64,000 nucleotides of DNA from CAYXLI01 sp964464925 (lineage in GTDB: Bacteria; Acidobacteriota; Terriglobia; Bryobacterales; Bryobacteraceae): the NCBI GenBank assembly GCA_964464925.1, contig CAYXLI010000007.1, forward strand, positions 124,001 through 188,000, written 5' to 3'. Shown piece after piece: positions 32,647-41,754 of the stretch. Each line of letters begins with the position of its first letter. Positions within the stretch are counted from its first letter, which is position 1. The position numbers and the translations under genes are program-made. The notes below the pieces were generated by a model. That model was not told the origin of the DNA and searched no databases. It saw nothing but the letters and a program-made list of their open reading frames with translations.

Positions 32647-33544
32647 AGTGGCGCTTGAGGCGGGGCAGTGCCGTCGCGCAGACTATGTACACGAGCAACA
32701 CGCCGACGGACGCCCCGATCGATTTTCTTAGCCACGGCGTAGCCAACCAGCTCAGCTCATAATCCGCCAGCGGCGAGGTCACCAGCGAAGCAGCTTGCGA
32801 GCTGATCCCGACCGCATGAGCCAACGATTCGAGGCCATCCGGCTTGGTGGACGCGAAGAACGCACCGAACATCGCCACCATCAGCGCAGCGAATCCTATG
32901 TACGCCGGGACTAGCCGCCTCTGCGAAGGAAGGTCCCGCACGTACCGTGGATTCATCCGTTCCAGGCCGCCGACCACCGCCACCGTGATCCCTCCCTCAA
33001 TGGCCGCAGCCACGAGAAATAGCAGCACGGAAAGGCCTAGCACGGGACCGGGCATTCGCACTCCGGAGCACACAAGCTGCAACACGGCAAGCGCCGCCGC
33101 AATCAGGACCGAACAGAATCCGCCCAGAAAGATGGCCGCTTTGCGCCAGCGCGTCTGTCCCCACAAGTGATATGGCAGGTATCCGGCCCAGACACCGAGC
33201 AGAGCCATGTTGATTGCATTTGCACCGAGCGCGAGAATGCCGCCGTCCTGAAACACTAACGCCTGCACCGTGAGGATCGCGGTCATCACCAGCGATGCCG
33301 CCGAGGGCCCTAGCGTAATAGCCAACAGAGCGCCTCCGACCAGGTGACCGCTGGTGCCGACACCCACCGGAAAATTCACCATCTGCGCCGCAAATACGAA
33401 CGCGCCCATGACGCCCAGCAGCGGGATACGGGTGTCTGTGAAGTCAGCTTGCGCTTTACGCGCCATGTAGCTGACGGCGGGCAGTGCGGCCGCATCCAGG
33501 CTGACCCAAACGGGCGTCGACAGGAATCCGTCGGGGATATGCAT
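32645..33544 (-). CDS. CbiM-type ECF substrate-specific component, CbiMN-like fusion
   Basis: About 299 residues. ATG 33544 is chosen because it gives MHIPDGFL: in this family the free N-terminus and His2 bind the cobalt or nickel ion, so the GTG five codons upstream is less likely. Six or more membrane helices follow, with GVGTSGHLVGGALLAITLGP as the central motif. The last 90 residues (STKPDGLESLAHAVG, then SPLADYELSW and a final helix) match the CbiN/PDGLE-type partner fused at the C-terminus. The CbiQ and CbiO components are not encoded here. It starts 45 bp after the hrpB stop. Confidence 0.88.
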   Translation of the reverse strand: MHIPDGFLSTPVWVSLDAAALPAVSYMARKAQADFTDTRIPLLGVMGAFVFAAQMVNFPVGVGTSGHLVGGALLAITLGPSAASLVMTAILTVQALVFQDGGILALGANAINMALLGVWAGYLPYHLWGQTRWRKAAIFLGGFCSVLIAAALAVLQLVCSGVRMPGPVLGLSVLLFLVAAAIEGGITVAVVGGLERMNPRYVRDLPSQRRLVPAYIGFAALMVAMFGAFFASTKPDGLESLAHAVGISSQAASLVTSPLADYELSWLATPWLRKSIGASVGVLLVYIVCATALPRLKRH

Positions 33545-33589
33545 CGTCGGAAAGCTCACCCTAAGAGTAGCACTGGTATGAAAAGCGTG

Positions 33590-35911
33590 CTACGGTTTCT
33601 CAGGCCACGCATGCTTGGGGTAGCGGCGTGAAAGTTCTTTTCGAACTTGTGGATACAGACGCTCCCAGAAGCCTGCCAGATCCGTGGTCATCTGCACCGG
33701 CCGCTGGTTGGGCGCGAGCAAATGCAGCAGGATCGGAACTTGCCCCCGCGCGATCTTCGGCGTTTCTTTCATCCCAAAGAAATCCTGCAGACGCGACGCC
33801 ATCCACGGCGGCTGGTTGCGCAAGTAGTGAATTTTGACGAAGCGCCCCTTTAAGACGAAGCGTTCGGGAGCGATGTCCTCGAAAGCCCGCGGCAGCTCTG
33901 CCTGTAACTTGGGGATCAGCCCCGCCGCCGCATGCCGCAGTTCAGCGAAACTGCGTAACCCTGTGCACAGTTGACGAAGCTCCTGCCTCACATCCGTGAT
34001 GGCCTGTATGTCACTGTACTTGGAGGCAAATTCAACCCGTGCCAGGAATTCCTCCAACGCTTCCCCATCTACGAACCGTTCAATGCCTGCGTCCATCGCC
34101 TTCATAAACAGCAACTCCGCGGCTTGCTCAGGTTCCGGTGCGGAGCTGCTGGATTCGTCCAGCGCAATTGCATCGTAAAGCAATGCGGTACGTCCCTCCA
34201 CCCGTTCCGCCGTTCGGTTCCAGGTCACTTCACTCACCTCGCGGACACGCTCGGGGAAAAGGTCAATCAGCCAGTCGGGTTCAATCTGGCTTGCAACGCG
34301 GATCAGTGGCATCGCCTGATCTTTTCGATCCTCCACCTCAACCGCGACGAGGAAGTCCGATAGCCAATGTTCCGGAAGAGCGGCGCTCTTGCCGCTGGCC
34401 AGTTGCGCCTCGTTCGCATTGCGTTTCCGTGCGACCCGGTCGGGATAAGCCGCCAGCAAGCTCATGCGCATCTGCTCGTCGGAGTAACTGCGGCCCTTAG
34501 GTGGGACGAGTCTGCGAAGTTGCCTCTCGATCTGAGCTACGTTGCCAGGCGGATTCTGCTCCAGAACATGCAACAGGTCTGGATGGGAAGCTCGCTCGCC
34601 ACTACTCAAGAATGCAACGATACGGCAGGCCTCCGCCGAGCATCCGCGGTCCTGCGCGTCCAACAGAAGCTTGGAAAGCCGCGGATGCAAAGGCAGCCGG
34701 GCCAGGGCCGCCGGGTTCTTCACGTTCAGCCGCTCCAACAGTTCATGCGCCTGTGCGAGAGATTTTGCCGGAGGCGCTTGGAACCATGGCAATCCGGGTA
34801 CATCTTCATCGCGGATGCCAAGCGCCCGCAAATCCAGCAGCAGTTGTGAGATCTCGCGCCGCTCAATCTCAGGCCGTTCAGATTCTGGCCGGCGATGGAA
34901 GTCTTCCAGTGTGTACAGCCGAACAGTACGCCCGCGCCGTGTTCTGCCGGCGCGACCGGCGCGCTGGATCGCGGACGACTTGCTGATGCGCCTGACCTCC
35001 AGCGTCGCCAGACCCGTGGAAGGCGAGTCGTTTGCTATGCGTGCCAGTCCGCTGTCGATCACAACCGTTACCCCGTCGATCGTGATGGAACTCTCAGCCA
35101 CATTGGTAGAGAGAATCAGCTTCGGTGAAGATGCGGGAGCAACGGCACGATCCTGCTCCTCCGGAGAAAGATCGCCGTGCAGCGGCAGGATCAATAAGCC
35201 TGCTCTTCGAGCCAGCTTCTCACAAGCTCGAGCTGCGCGACGGATCTCCGCCGCGCCAGGCAGGAACGCGAGGATGTCTCCATCGAGTTCGGAATTCACC
35301 ACGCCTTCAACCGCCCGCGCCACCTGCTGATCCAAAGAATCGGCAGAGTGAGGCGTGTGCTGCACCTCAATTGGGAAGAGCCGGCCTTCGCTCCTCAGAA
35401 CAGGAGCGCGGAGGAACTCTGCAATCGGAGCTGCGCTCAGCGTGGCGGACATCACGACGATTCGAAGGTCGGGCCGCGAAGTGAGTTGGAGCCGGCGCAG
35501 CAGCATCAGCGCGAGATCTCCGTCAAGATGCCGCTCATGAAACTCATCCAGGATCACGATGCCGGTCCGATCCAGCCTGGCGTCCGACAAAATCTGCCGC
35601 GTCAACATGCCTTCGGTGACGAAGTGGAGCCGTGTCTTCGGGCCGGCCACCTCTTCGAACCGGACCCGATAACCAACCGTCTCCCCGACGGCAGTTCCCA
35701 GCTCAAATGCCACACGGCGAGCCGCCATGCGAGCCGCAATTCGCCTCGGCTCCGACACCACAGTATCCTTTGCGCTCAGGTCCAGAAGAGCGGGCGGAAC
35801 CCGCGTTGTCTTCCCCGCCCCAGGAGGCGCCTCGATCACCAGATTGCATTCGGCGCGCAAGGAGTCCACGATATGAGGCAGAAGAACATCAATAGGAAGC
35901 GGTGCAGGCAT
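33590..35911 (-). CDS. hrpB: ATP-dependent helicase HrpB
   Basis: 773 residues, slightly shorter than the enterobacterial protein. DEAH-type helicase motifs run in order: APPGAGKTT (Walker A), SEPRRIAARMAA, LDEFHERH (motif II), VMSATLS, then STNVAESSITIDGVTVVIDSG and QRAGRAGRTRRG (motifs V and VI). The winged-helix and ratchet-like regions follow, and the C-terminal HrpB domain ends with HYLRNQPPWMASRLQDFFGM and HLLAPNQRPVQMTTDLAGFW, characteristic of the family. The role is poorly known; RNA substrates are assumed. Confidence 0.95.
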   Translation of the reverse strand: MPAPLPIDVLLPHIVDSLRAECNLVIEAPPGAGKTTRVPPALLDLSAKDTVVSEPRRIAARMAARRVAFELGTAVGETVGYRVRFEEVAGPKTRLHFVTEGMLTRQILSDARLDRTGIVILDEFHERHLDGDLALMLLRRLQLTSRPDLRIVVMSATLSAAPIAEFLRAPVLRSEGRLFPIEVQHTPHSADSLDQQVARAVEGVVNSELDGDILAFLPGAAEIRRAARACEKLARRAGLLILPLHGDLSPEEQDRAVAPASSPKLILSTNVAESSITIDGVTVVIDSGLARIANDSPSTGLATLEVRRISKSSAIQRAGRAGRTRRGRTVRLYTLEDFHRRPESERPEIERREISQLLLDLRALGIRDEDVPGLPWFQAPPAKSLAQAHELLERLNVKNPAALARLPLHPRLSKLLLDAQDRGCSAEACRIVAFLSSGERASHPDLLHVLEQNPPGNVAQIERQLRRLVPPKGRSYSDEQMRMSLLAAYPDRVARKRNANEAQLASGKSAALPEHWLSDFLVAVEVEDRKDQAMPLIRVASQIEPDWLIDLFPERVREVSEVTWNRTAERVEGRTALLYDAIALDESSSSAPEPEQAAELLFMKAMDAGIERFVDGEALEEFLARVEFASKYSDIQAITDVRQELRQLCTGLRSFAELRHAAAGLIPKLQAELPRAFEDIAPERFVLKGRFVKIHYLRNQPPWMASRLQDFFGMKETPKIARGQVPILLHLLAPNQRPVQMTTDLAGFWERLYPQVRKELSRRYPKHAWPEKP

Positions 35912-35961
35912 TCGTGAAATGTTTCGCCGGGCTCCGCATCTTAATTGAAAGATTCGAACCT

Positions 35962-37521
35962 ATGAAAAGCGAAGGCGGCAAGACTGATTCTATCTGGGCC
36001 ACGACAGCCACTGTTTCCGTGGAGAGCCCACTGAACCACAGCGCGAATACTGGTGTTTGCATTATCGGTGCTGGCATCGCCGGATTGACTACCGCTTACC
36101 TCCTGGCTAAAGAAGGCAAATCCGTCATCGTGCTGGATGACGGCCCCATCGGCGGCGGCGAAACGGGCCGCACCACGGCTCACCTTTCGAACGCGCTGGA
36201 CGACCGCTATTTCGAAATCGAGCGGCTTCACGGCGCGAAGGGCGCGCGCCTGGCGGCGGAAAGCCACACTGCTGCAATCGACCGCATCGAGCAAATTGTA
36301 CGCGAAGAAAAGATAGACTGCGACTTTGAGCGCCTCGACGGTTTCCTCTTCCGCTTCCCGGGCCAGGCCGCCGAGTACCTGGATGAGGAATTCGAAGCGG
36401 CACGGCGCGCCGGCGCGGATGTGCAAATGGCTGAGCGAGCGCCCATTCCTCAATACAACAGCGGAAAATGTTTGCGTTTCCCGGGACAGGCGATGTTCCA
36501 TCCTCTGCGCTATCTCTCTGGCCTGGCCGGAGCAATCGAACGCATGGGAGGGATGATCTACACACGCTCGCATGTGGAGGAAATCCGCGACGGCCATCCC
36601 GTGCAGATTCGCGTGAAAGGCGGATACACAGTCTCTGCCACGGCCGCCGTAGTGGCGACCAACACACCGATCAACGATTGGGTGAAGATCCATACGAAAC
36701 AGGCGCCGTATCGGACCTATGTCATTGGTGCTCTCGTGGCGAAGAACGCAATTCCGCGAGCCCTGTTTTGGGATACCGCCGATCCCTACCACTACGTGCG
36801 GCTGCAAAACTACTCCGAGCGGCATGACGTGCTGATCATAGGAGGCGAGGACCACAAGACGGGCCAGGCTCACCATACGGTCGAGCGTTTCGAGCGCCTG
36901 GAAGACTGGGCACGCGAGATGTTCCCTGAAATCGAGTATGTAGAGTTCACATGGTCCGGCCAGGTGATGGAGCCGGTAGATGCGCTCGCCTTCATAGGCC
37001 GAAATCCTGGAGAAGAGTGCGTCTATATTGCGACGGGCGACTCCGGTCACGGCATGACCCATGGCACGATCGCCGGAGTCCTTCTGACCGACCTGATTCA
37101 GAGCCGCGAAAATGCCTGGGCACAGCTATACGATCCGTCGCGCAAGACCATTCGCGCCATAGGCGAGTTTGCGAAACAGAATTTGAATGTGTTTGCCCAG
37201 TATGCCGAGTTCTTCAAACCTGGCGACGTGACTTCGGAAGATCGCATTCCGAACGGACATGGCGCAGTGATGCGGCGCGGGCTGCAGAAGATCGCCGTCT
37301 ATCGGGATGAAGCGGGCGAACTGCACTCATTCTCGGCCGTATGCCCGCACCTCGGCTGCGTTGTGGATTGGAATTCAACCGAGCAGACATGGGACTGCCC
37401 GTGTCATGGCTCCCGGTTCGACCCGCAAGGCAAGGTCATCAATGGTCCGGCCAATTCGGACCTCGGGCCCGCTGATGATGACGAACCCGAGCCCACCGAG
37501 CCGGTAGTGGCGTCTGTTTAA
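35962..37521 (+). CDS. FAD-dependent oxidoreductase with C-terminal Rieske domain
   Basis: 519 residues from ATG 35962; the open frame to 35902 would overlap the start of hrpB. CIIGAGIAGLTTAYLLAKEGKSVIVLD is the DAO-type FAD site (GxGxxG then acidic end). GRTTAHLSNALDDRYFE and SGHGMTHGTIAG near residue 360-370 complete the flavin domain. Residues about 430-500 are a Rieske [2Fe-2S] module: CPHLGC and CPCHGSRFD give the two Cys-His pairs. The architecture is known from many soil bacteria; the substrate has not been set. It ends 2 bp from the convergent mscL stop. Confidence 0.93.
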   Translation: MKSEGGKTDSIWATTATVSVESPLNHSANTGVCIIGAGIAGLTTAYLLAKEGKSVIVLDDGPIGGGETGRTTAHLSNALDDRYFEIERLHGAKGARLAAESHTAAIDRIEQIVREEKIDCDFERLDGFLFRFPGQAAEYLDEEFEAARRAGADVQMAERAPIPQYNSGKCLRFPGQAMFHPLRYLSGLAGAIERMGGMIYTRSHVEEIRDGHPVQIRVKGGYTVSATAAVVATNTPINDWVKIHTKQAPYRTYVIGALVAKNAIPRALFWDTADPYHYVRLQNYSERHDVLIIGGEDHKTGQAHHTVERFERLEDWAREMFPEIEYVEFTWSGQVMEPVDALAFIGRNPGEECVYIATGDSGHGMTHGTIAGVLLTDLIQSRENAWAQLYDPSRKTIRAIGEFAKQNLNVFAQYAEFFKPGDVTSEDRIPNGHGAVMRRGLQKIAVYRDEAGELHSFSAVCPHLGCVVDWNSTEQTWDCPCHGSRFDPQGKVINGPANSDLGPADDDEPEPTEPVVASV

Positions 37522-37523
37522 CA

Positions 37524-37961
37524 CTAGACGCGCAAATCAGAGGTGCAGGCCGGACAGCGCACGGCTTTGAGGGAAATCGCTGTTGCGCAGTAAGGGCAAT
37601 CTCTGGTCGTGGGCGCGACCGCTGCAGGCACGGGCCTCGTCCACCGGTTCACATTCTTCACCAACAGGAAGACGGCAAACGCGACAATCAGGAAATTCAG
37701 GATCGTATTCAGGAACTGCCCGTACGCGATTACAGGGGCGCCCGCGGTTTTCGCGGCCGCCAGCGACGGATAAGGTGTTCCATTCAGACTCAGAAACAGG
37801 TCTTTGAAGTCCACATGACCCATAGCCAGCCCAATGGGTGGCATGAGGATGTCGTTTACGAAGGATGTGACTATGGCTCCGAATGCGGCGCCAATCACCA
37901 GACCGACTGCCAAGTCCAGAACATTGCCTTTCATGGCAAATTCTTTGAATTCCTTGAACAT
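37524..37961 (-). CDS. mscL: large-conductance mechanosensitive channel with C-terminal zinc ribbon
   Basis: 145 residues. The MscL signature is complete: FKEFAMKGNVLDLAVGLVIGAAFGAIVTSFVNDILMPPIG for TM1 and the gate, and FLNTILNFLIVAFAVFLLVKNVN for TM2. The cytoplasmic tail is replaced by a treble-clef-like zinc ribbon with C122, C125, C136 and C139 (DCPYC and RCPAC). The channel opens on membrane tension and releases solutes on osmotic downshift. AGGAG lies before the ATG, 8 bp after the stop of the histidine kinase, so the two genes form one unit. Confidence 0.95.
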   Translation of the reverse strand: MFKEFKEFAMKGNVLDLAVGLVIGAAFGAIVTSFVNDILMPPIGLAMGHVDFKDLFLSLNGTPYPSLAAAKTAGAPVIAYGQFLNTILNFLIVAFAVFLLVKNVNRWTRPVPAAVAPTTRDCPYCATAISLKAVRCPACTSDLRV

Positions 37962-37969
37962 TTCGTCTC

Positions 37970-40486
37970 CTATGCTGCCTTTTGAGATTCCACTGCGGGA
38001 AGTGTGAACCGGAACACGGAACCTTGTCCTGGACTGGATTCCACCCAGATCCTGCCTCCATGACGCTCCACAATCTTACGGCAGATAGCCAGACCAATGC
38101 CCGTTCCAGCATGTTCACGCCCGTGCAACCGTTGAAACAACCCAAAGATCTTCTCATGAAATGCATCCGCAATGCCAACACCGTTATCCCGAACGGAGAT
38201 GAGCCACTCACTGTTTTCCTTTTGCGCCGATACCTGTATATACGGCTGCCGCTCGCCGCGATACTTAATTGCGTTGCTCACCAGGTTTTGGAATACCTGA
38301 ACCAGCTGCACGGCCTCACCGGACACAACCGGTAGAGGATCGCAGACTACGGTGGTGTGCGTCTCCTCGATCAGCGCCTTCAGGTTATTTGTTGCCCATC
38401 CGAACGCCTCATTTAAATCCACTGGCCGGAATGGCACCTCCTCCCCGCGTCCGAGGCGCGCATAAACCAGCAAATCGTTGACCAAGGCGCTCAGCCTGCG
38501 TGCACCGCTCACCAGATATTCGAGGAATTCATTGGCTTCCGAATCGAGCCGGTCCTGATAGCGGCGCTGCAGAAGTTGGCTGAAACTTGCAATCGTCCGG
38601 AGCGGCTCCTGTAGATCGTGCGAGGCCACGTACGCGAATTGCTGCAGGTCGGCATTGGCCCGTGCGAGTTGCTGGGCGTTGCACACCAACTCTTCTTCGG
38701 CGCGCTTGCGCTCCGTGATGTCCATGCCCACACCGGCCAACCGCACCACGTTTCCTGACGAATCATAGAAGGCACGGCCCCTGCCTTCCATCCAGCCGTA
38801 TTCCCCGTTGGCTTTTAAGAACCTGAAATCGAAACGGAACTCCGTACCGCTTTCGATCCCGCGCCGGACCGCGGCTTCGGCCACGGGCCGGTCCTCCGGG
38901 TGAACGAGCTCGAAGAATGCGGCTTCAGTTCCGCCGAAGGTACCGGTCTCGAGGCCGAAAATATCCTCCAGTTCCGGTGACCACGTTACGATGCCAGTCC
39001 GCAGTTCATGACGCCAGGTACCCATGTGCGCAGCTCTCACCGCGAGTTGCAAATTTTCCGCATTTTCCCGATATACTTCCTCGGCCCGCTTGGCCGCCGT
39101 AATGTCACGCGCCACATGCGAAGCGCCGCTGACGCCGCCTCGCGCGTTGCGGATGGGAGACGTCGTGATGGAAACTTCCACGGGCGAACCATCTTTACGC
39201 TGGCGCACCGTTTCGATCTCCGTAACGGTATGGCCGTGGGCAACCTGTGCGAGTGTGTTCATCACCTCCGGACTCTTCTCCGGCTCACTCAGCATCGAAA
39301 TATTCTTGCCGAGGGCCTCCGAAGTGAGATACCCATAGAGCGTCTCCGCGCCGCGATTCCATGTCTGGATCACGCCATCTAATCCATGGCTCACAATGGC
39401 GTCATCCGATGCCTCGACAATGGCAGCCAGTTCGGAGACTGCGTCTTCGAATCGCTTGTTCTCGGTAACATCCGACGAATAGACCGATAATCCGATATCG
39501 GAAGGAAATATACGGGTGTCGAACCAGCGGTGGCTGCGTGCATGGAATGTGCGGAAACGAACTGGAGTGCGCGCACGCATGGCGGTCTCGATCTCGCGAC
39601 GAAAAACTGGATCGATGACGGGAACAACGTCCCATATGACCTGGCCAAGCAATTCTTCAGGGGTCTTTTCCAGGCCGGCGGCAGCGCGGCTGTTCACATA
39701 GATGTAGCGCCATTCGTGATCGAAAGCGCTGAACTCATCCGTGATGCTCTCGATGATCGCCTGCAGTTGCATACGGCGCGCTTCGATTTCCTGCTCGAGA
39801 CGCCGCCGGTCCGAGATGTCCCGGAAGATCAGCACAGCTCCAATCAGTTGGCCGGAACCTGAGCGGATCGGCGACGCGCTAACCTCGATCGGCCTCTCGA
39901 TGCCGCGCTGAGATCGTAAAATCGTATGCTCCGCAAGATTAACGGCAATTCTCTCCCGCAGTGCGCGGTCGACCGGATTGTCAGCAGGCCTCCGTGTGCG
40001 CTCATTGAGGAGGGCGAAGACGCGTTCAATCGATTCGCCCTTGGCCTGTCCGATTTCCCAGGCGGTCAACTCACCGGCGACAACGTTCATCAGTTGTACG
40101 AATCCCCGGGTATCCGTGACAATCACGCCATCGCTGATTCCGTCCAAGACGTGCATCGCCCACGCGCGCTCACGCCGCAGAGACTCATTCAATACACTGA
40201 TCACCACACCCGTCAGACAGAACAGCGCGATGCCAATCACATCGTCTGGAGAATACGGAGCACCCGCGAGCGCCGGATGAATGAAGAAGAATAGAGCGCA
40301 GATGGCTGAAAGTGCAGTCGCAAAAAGACCAGGACCCATTCCGCCCAGCCTGGCCGTCAGCATGATTGCGGCGAAAAACGTGATGTAGGGAATATGAAAG
40401 CCGAGAACGCTGGTGAGGATCAGCCGCAGTCCGGTAGATCCTGCGACGAATAAAGCGCCGTACAGATATGGACGCAAGCGCTTCAT
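37970..40486 (-). CDS. membrane histidine kinase with four PAS domains
   Basis: 838 residues. Four hydrophobic segments in the first 100 residues look like a DUF4118 (KdpD-type) sensor region. PAS modules cover about 105-230, 235-345, 350-475 and 480-600, each ending in a D-I-T/S-x-x-K/R-R-type linker. HisKA follows with ASHDLQEPLRTIASFSQLL (phospho-acceptor H) and HATPase with NLVSNAIKY (N box), DNGVGI (G1) and GTGIGLAICRKIVERHGG (G2). No response regulator is adjacent, so it may act through a distant partner. A 13-bp hairpin lies just upstream. mscL is directly downstream. Confidence 0.93.
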   Translation of the reverse strand: MKRLRPYLYGALFVAGSTGLRLILTSVLGFHIPYITFFAAIMLTARLGGMGPGLFATALSAICALFFFIHPALAGAPYSPDDVIGIALFCLTGVVISVLNESLRRERAWAMHVLDGISDGVIVTDTRGFVQLMNVVAGELTAWEIGQAKGESIERVFALLNERTRRPADNPVDRALRERIAVNLAEHTILRSQRGIERPIEVSASPIRSGSGQLIGAVLIFRDISDRRRLEQEIEARRMQLQAIIESITDEFSAFDHEWRYIYVNSRAAAGLEKTPEELLGQVIWDVVPVIDPVFRREIETAMRARTPVRFRTFHARSHRWFDTRIFPSDIGLSVYSSDVTENKRFEDAVSELAAIVEASDDAIVSHGLDGVIQTWNRGAETLYGYLTSEALGKNISMLSEPEKSPEVMNTLAQVAHGHTVTEIETVRQRKDGSPVEVSITTSPIRNARGGVSGASHVARDITAAKRAEEVYRENAENLQLAVRAAHMGTWRHELRTGIVTWSPELEDIFGLETGTFGGTEAAFFELVHPEDRPVAEAAVRRGIESGTEFRFDFRFLKANGEYGWMEGRGRAFYDSSGNVVRLAGVGMDITERKRAEEELVCNAQQLARANADLQQFAYVASHDLQEPLRTIASFSQLLQRRYQDRLDSEANEFLEYLVSGARRLSALVNDLLVYARLGRGEEVPFRPVDLNEAFGWATNNLKALIEETHTTVVCDPLPVVSGEAVQLVQVFQNLVSNAIKYRGERQPYIQVSAQKENSEWLISVRDNGVGIADAFHEKIFGLFQRLHGREHAGTGIGLAICRKIVERHGGRIWVESSPGQGSVFRFTLPAVESQKAA

Positions 40487-40495
40487 GGTTCCGGC

Positions 40496-40530
40496 CTCAT
40501 CTAATGGGCAATCTTAACCCATAAGATGAG
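40496..40530 (-). other. long hairpin between the oxidoreductase and the histidine kinase genes
   Basis: A 13-bp stem with one A-A mismatch (40496-40508 with 40518-40530) closes a 9-nt loop. It lies 9 bp upstream of the histidine kinase ATG and 20 bp after the preceding stop, both on the minus strand. No T tract follows in the minus direction. Confidence 0.65.
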
Positions 40531-40550
40531 ACCGTTACAAAAGTAATAGG

Positions 40551-41699
40551 TTAGCTCTTCAGCAATTCGTTCCAGGTCATTTCCCTGCCCTTGTAAATGG
40601 CTTCACGCGCCATGATGGCCGTTAACGTACTGTCCGCAGCGTAGAAGGCTGCGTTCTCCAGTTTGCCGGTGCGCGCACCTTCTATGAAGGCGTTCACCGC
40701 ATCTGCGGTAATGTCCTTTTTGGAGCTTTCCGACTGCACTACTTCCGGCGGCGTGCCCCGCCTATCGGCGTCGTACAGCGAGTAGCCTTGTCGAGAGGTG
40801 TTGATAGCGCCCTTCTCACACAGGAACGTCTCCGAAATGTCGGCAAACGAGCGCGTGGAGAACTGATTGGCCGAGTAGCTGAAGATGGTTCCGTCCGGAT
40901 ATTCGAAGCTGGCTGCGAGATTATCCATGATGTTGCCGATATCTTTGCGCACTGCGCGCCCGCCGTAGCCGTTCGCCTTGACCGGATGAGTTCCCATGAA
41001 CCAGTTCACGACGTCGAGATTGTGGCAATTCTGCTCCACGATGATATCGCCGGAGTTCTCGCGATAGAACAGCCAGTTCCGTATCTTCTCCTCGCTCTGT
41101 GGGTGGCCCTTTCGCACGGGCAGACCTCCGCCGATCCACGCCGCGCGCACTGCCTTGACCGGTCCGATCCTTCCGGACTTCACGATGTCATACGCAGCGC
41201 GGTAGTCCGTCCCGTAGCGCTGCTGGTAATCCACCGAGATCCGCTTCGTCTTATCGGCCTTCTTGGCCGCCTCGATCACGCGCTTGCAGCCCGCCGCATC
41301 CACCCCCGCGGGCTTCTCCATGAAAATGTGTTTCTTCGCTGCAACGGCGGCTTCGAAGTGCTCGGGATGGAGAAAAGGCGGCGTCGCGATGTACACCGCA
41401 TCCACATCGCTGGCAAGCAATTCCTTGTAATTCTTGAACAGTTTCGCACCGGAAAACTTCTTTGAGGCAGCCTCTAGCTGGTCGTCATAAATGTCGCACA
41501 CGGCGGCCATCCGGCAGAATTCATTTCTTACGAAGATGCCGCTGACATAGCTTCCGCGGCGTCCCGCACCGATCAAACCGAGGGTGAGGGATGAGTTCGC
41601 CTGCGAGCCTCGTACCGATTCCGGCTTGACGATCAGCAAGCCGGCACCGGCCACGGATGCCTTCATGAAATTGCGGCGAGCGCTCTGATTCTCACTCAT
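40551..41699 (-). CDS. Tat-exported Gfo/Idh/MocA-family oxidoreductase (second)
   Basis: 382 residues. The Tat motif is SARRNFMKASVAGAGLLIV near the start. The Rossmann loop is LGLIGAGRRGSYVSG, and HIFMEKPAGVDAAG gives the family EKP. VDYQQRYGTDY and GDIIVEQNCHNLDVVNWFMGTHP form the substrate side, with the catalytic histidine in QNCHNLD. GGAGG lies 4 nt before ATG 41699, and a perfect TATAAT (41736-41741, minus strand) upstream. It differs clearly from the 8.5-kb paralogue and belongs to a different subfamily. The substrate is unknown. Confidence 0.9.
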   Translation of the reverse strand: MSENQSARRNFMKASVAGAGLLIVKPESVRGSQANSSLTLGLIGAGRRGSYVSGIFVRNEFCRMAAVCDIYDDQLEAASKKFSGAKLFKNYKELLASDVDAVYIATPPFLHPEHFEAAVAAKKHIFMEKPAGVDAAGCKRVIEAAKKADKTKRISVDYQQRYGTDYRAAYDIVKSGRIGPVKAVRAAWIGGGLPVRKGHPQSEEKIRNWLFYRENSGDIIVEQNCHNLDVVNWFMGTHPVKANGYGGRAVRKDIGNIMDNLAASFEYPDGTIFSYSANQFSTRSFADISETFLCEKGAINTSRQGYSLYDADRRGTPPEVVQSESSKKDITADAVNAFIEGARTGKLENAAFYAADSTLTAIMAREAIYKGREMTWNELLKS

Positions 41700-41754
41700 G
41701 AAACCTCCAGAAACCCAATTGAAAGAGTCGCCCTTATTATACTTAGTAGTTCGG

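Noticed and set aside
33545..33589. Cobalamin riboswitch ahead of cbiM
   Set aside because: Only 45 bp separate the hrpB stop from the cbiM start, too short for the riboswitch, and the B12-box is not present.
35941..37062. Long minus-strand frame (373 codons)
   Set aside because: It lies wholly opposite the FAD-Rieske gene, whose motifs are unambiguous. The translation is rich in H, R and C without any family pattern, typical of an antisense shadow in G+C-rich DNA.
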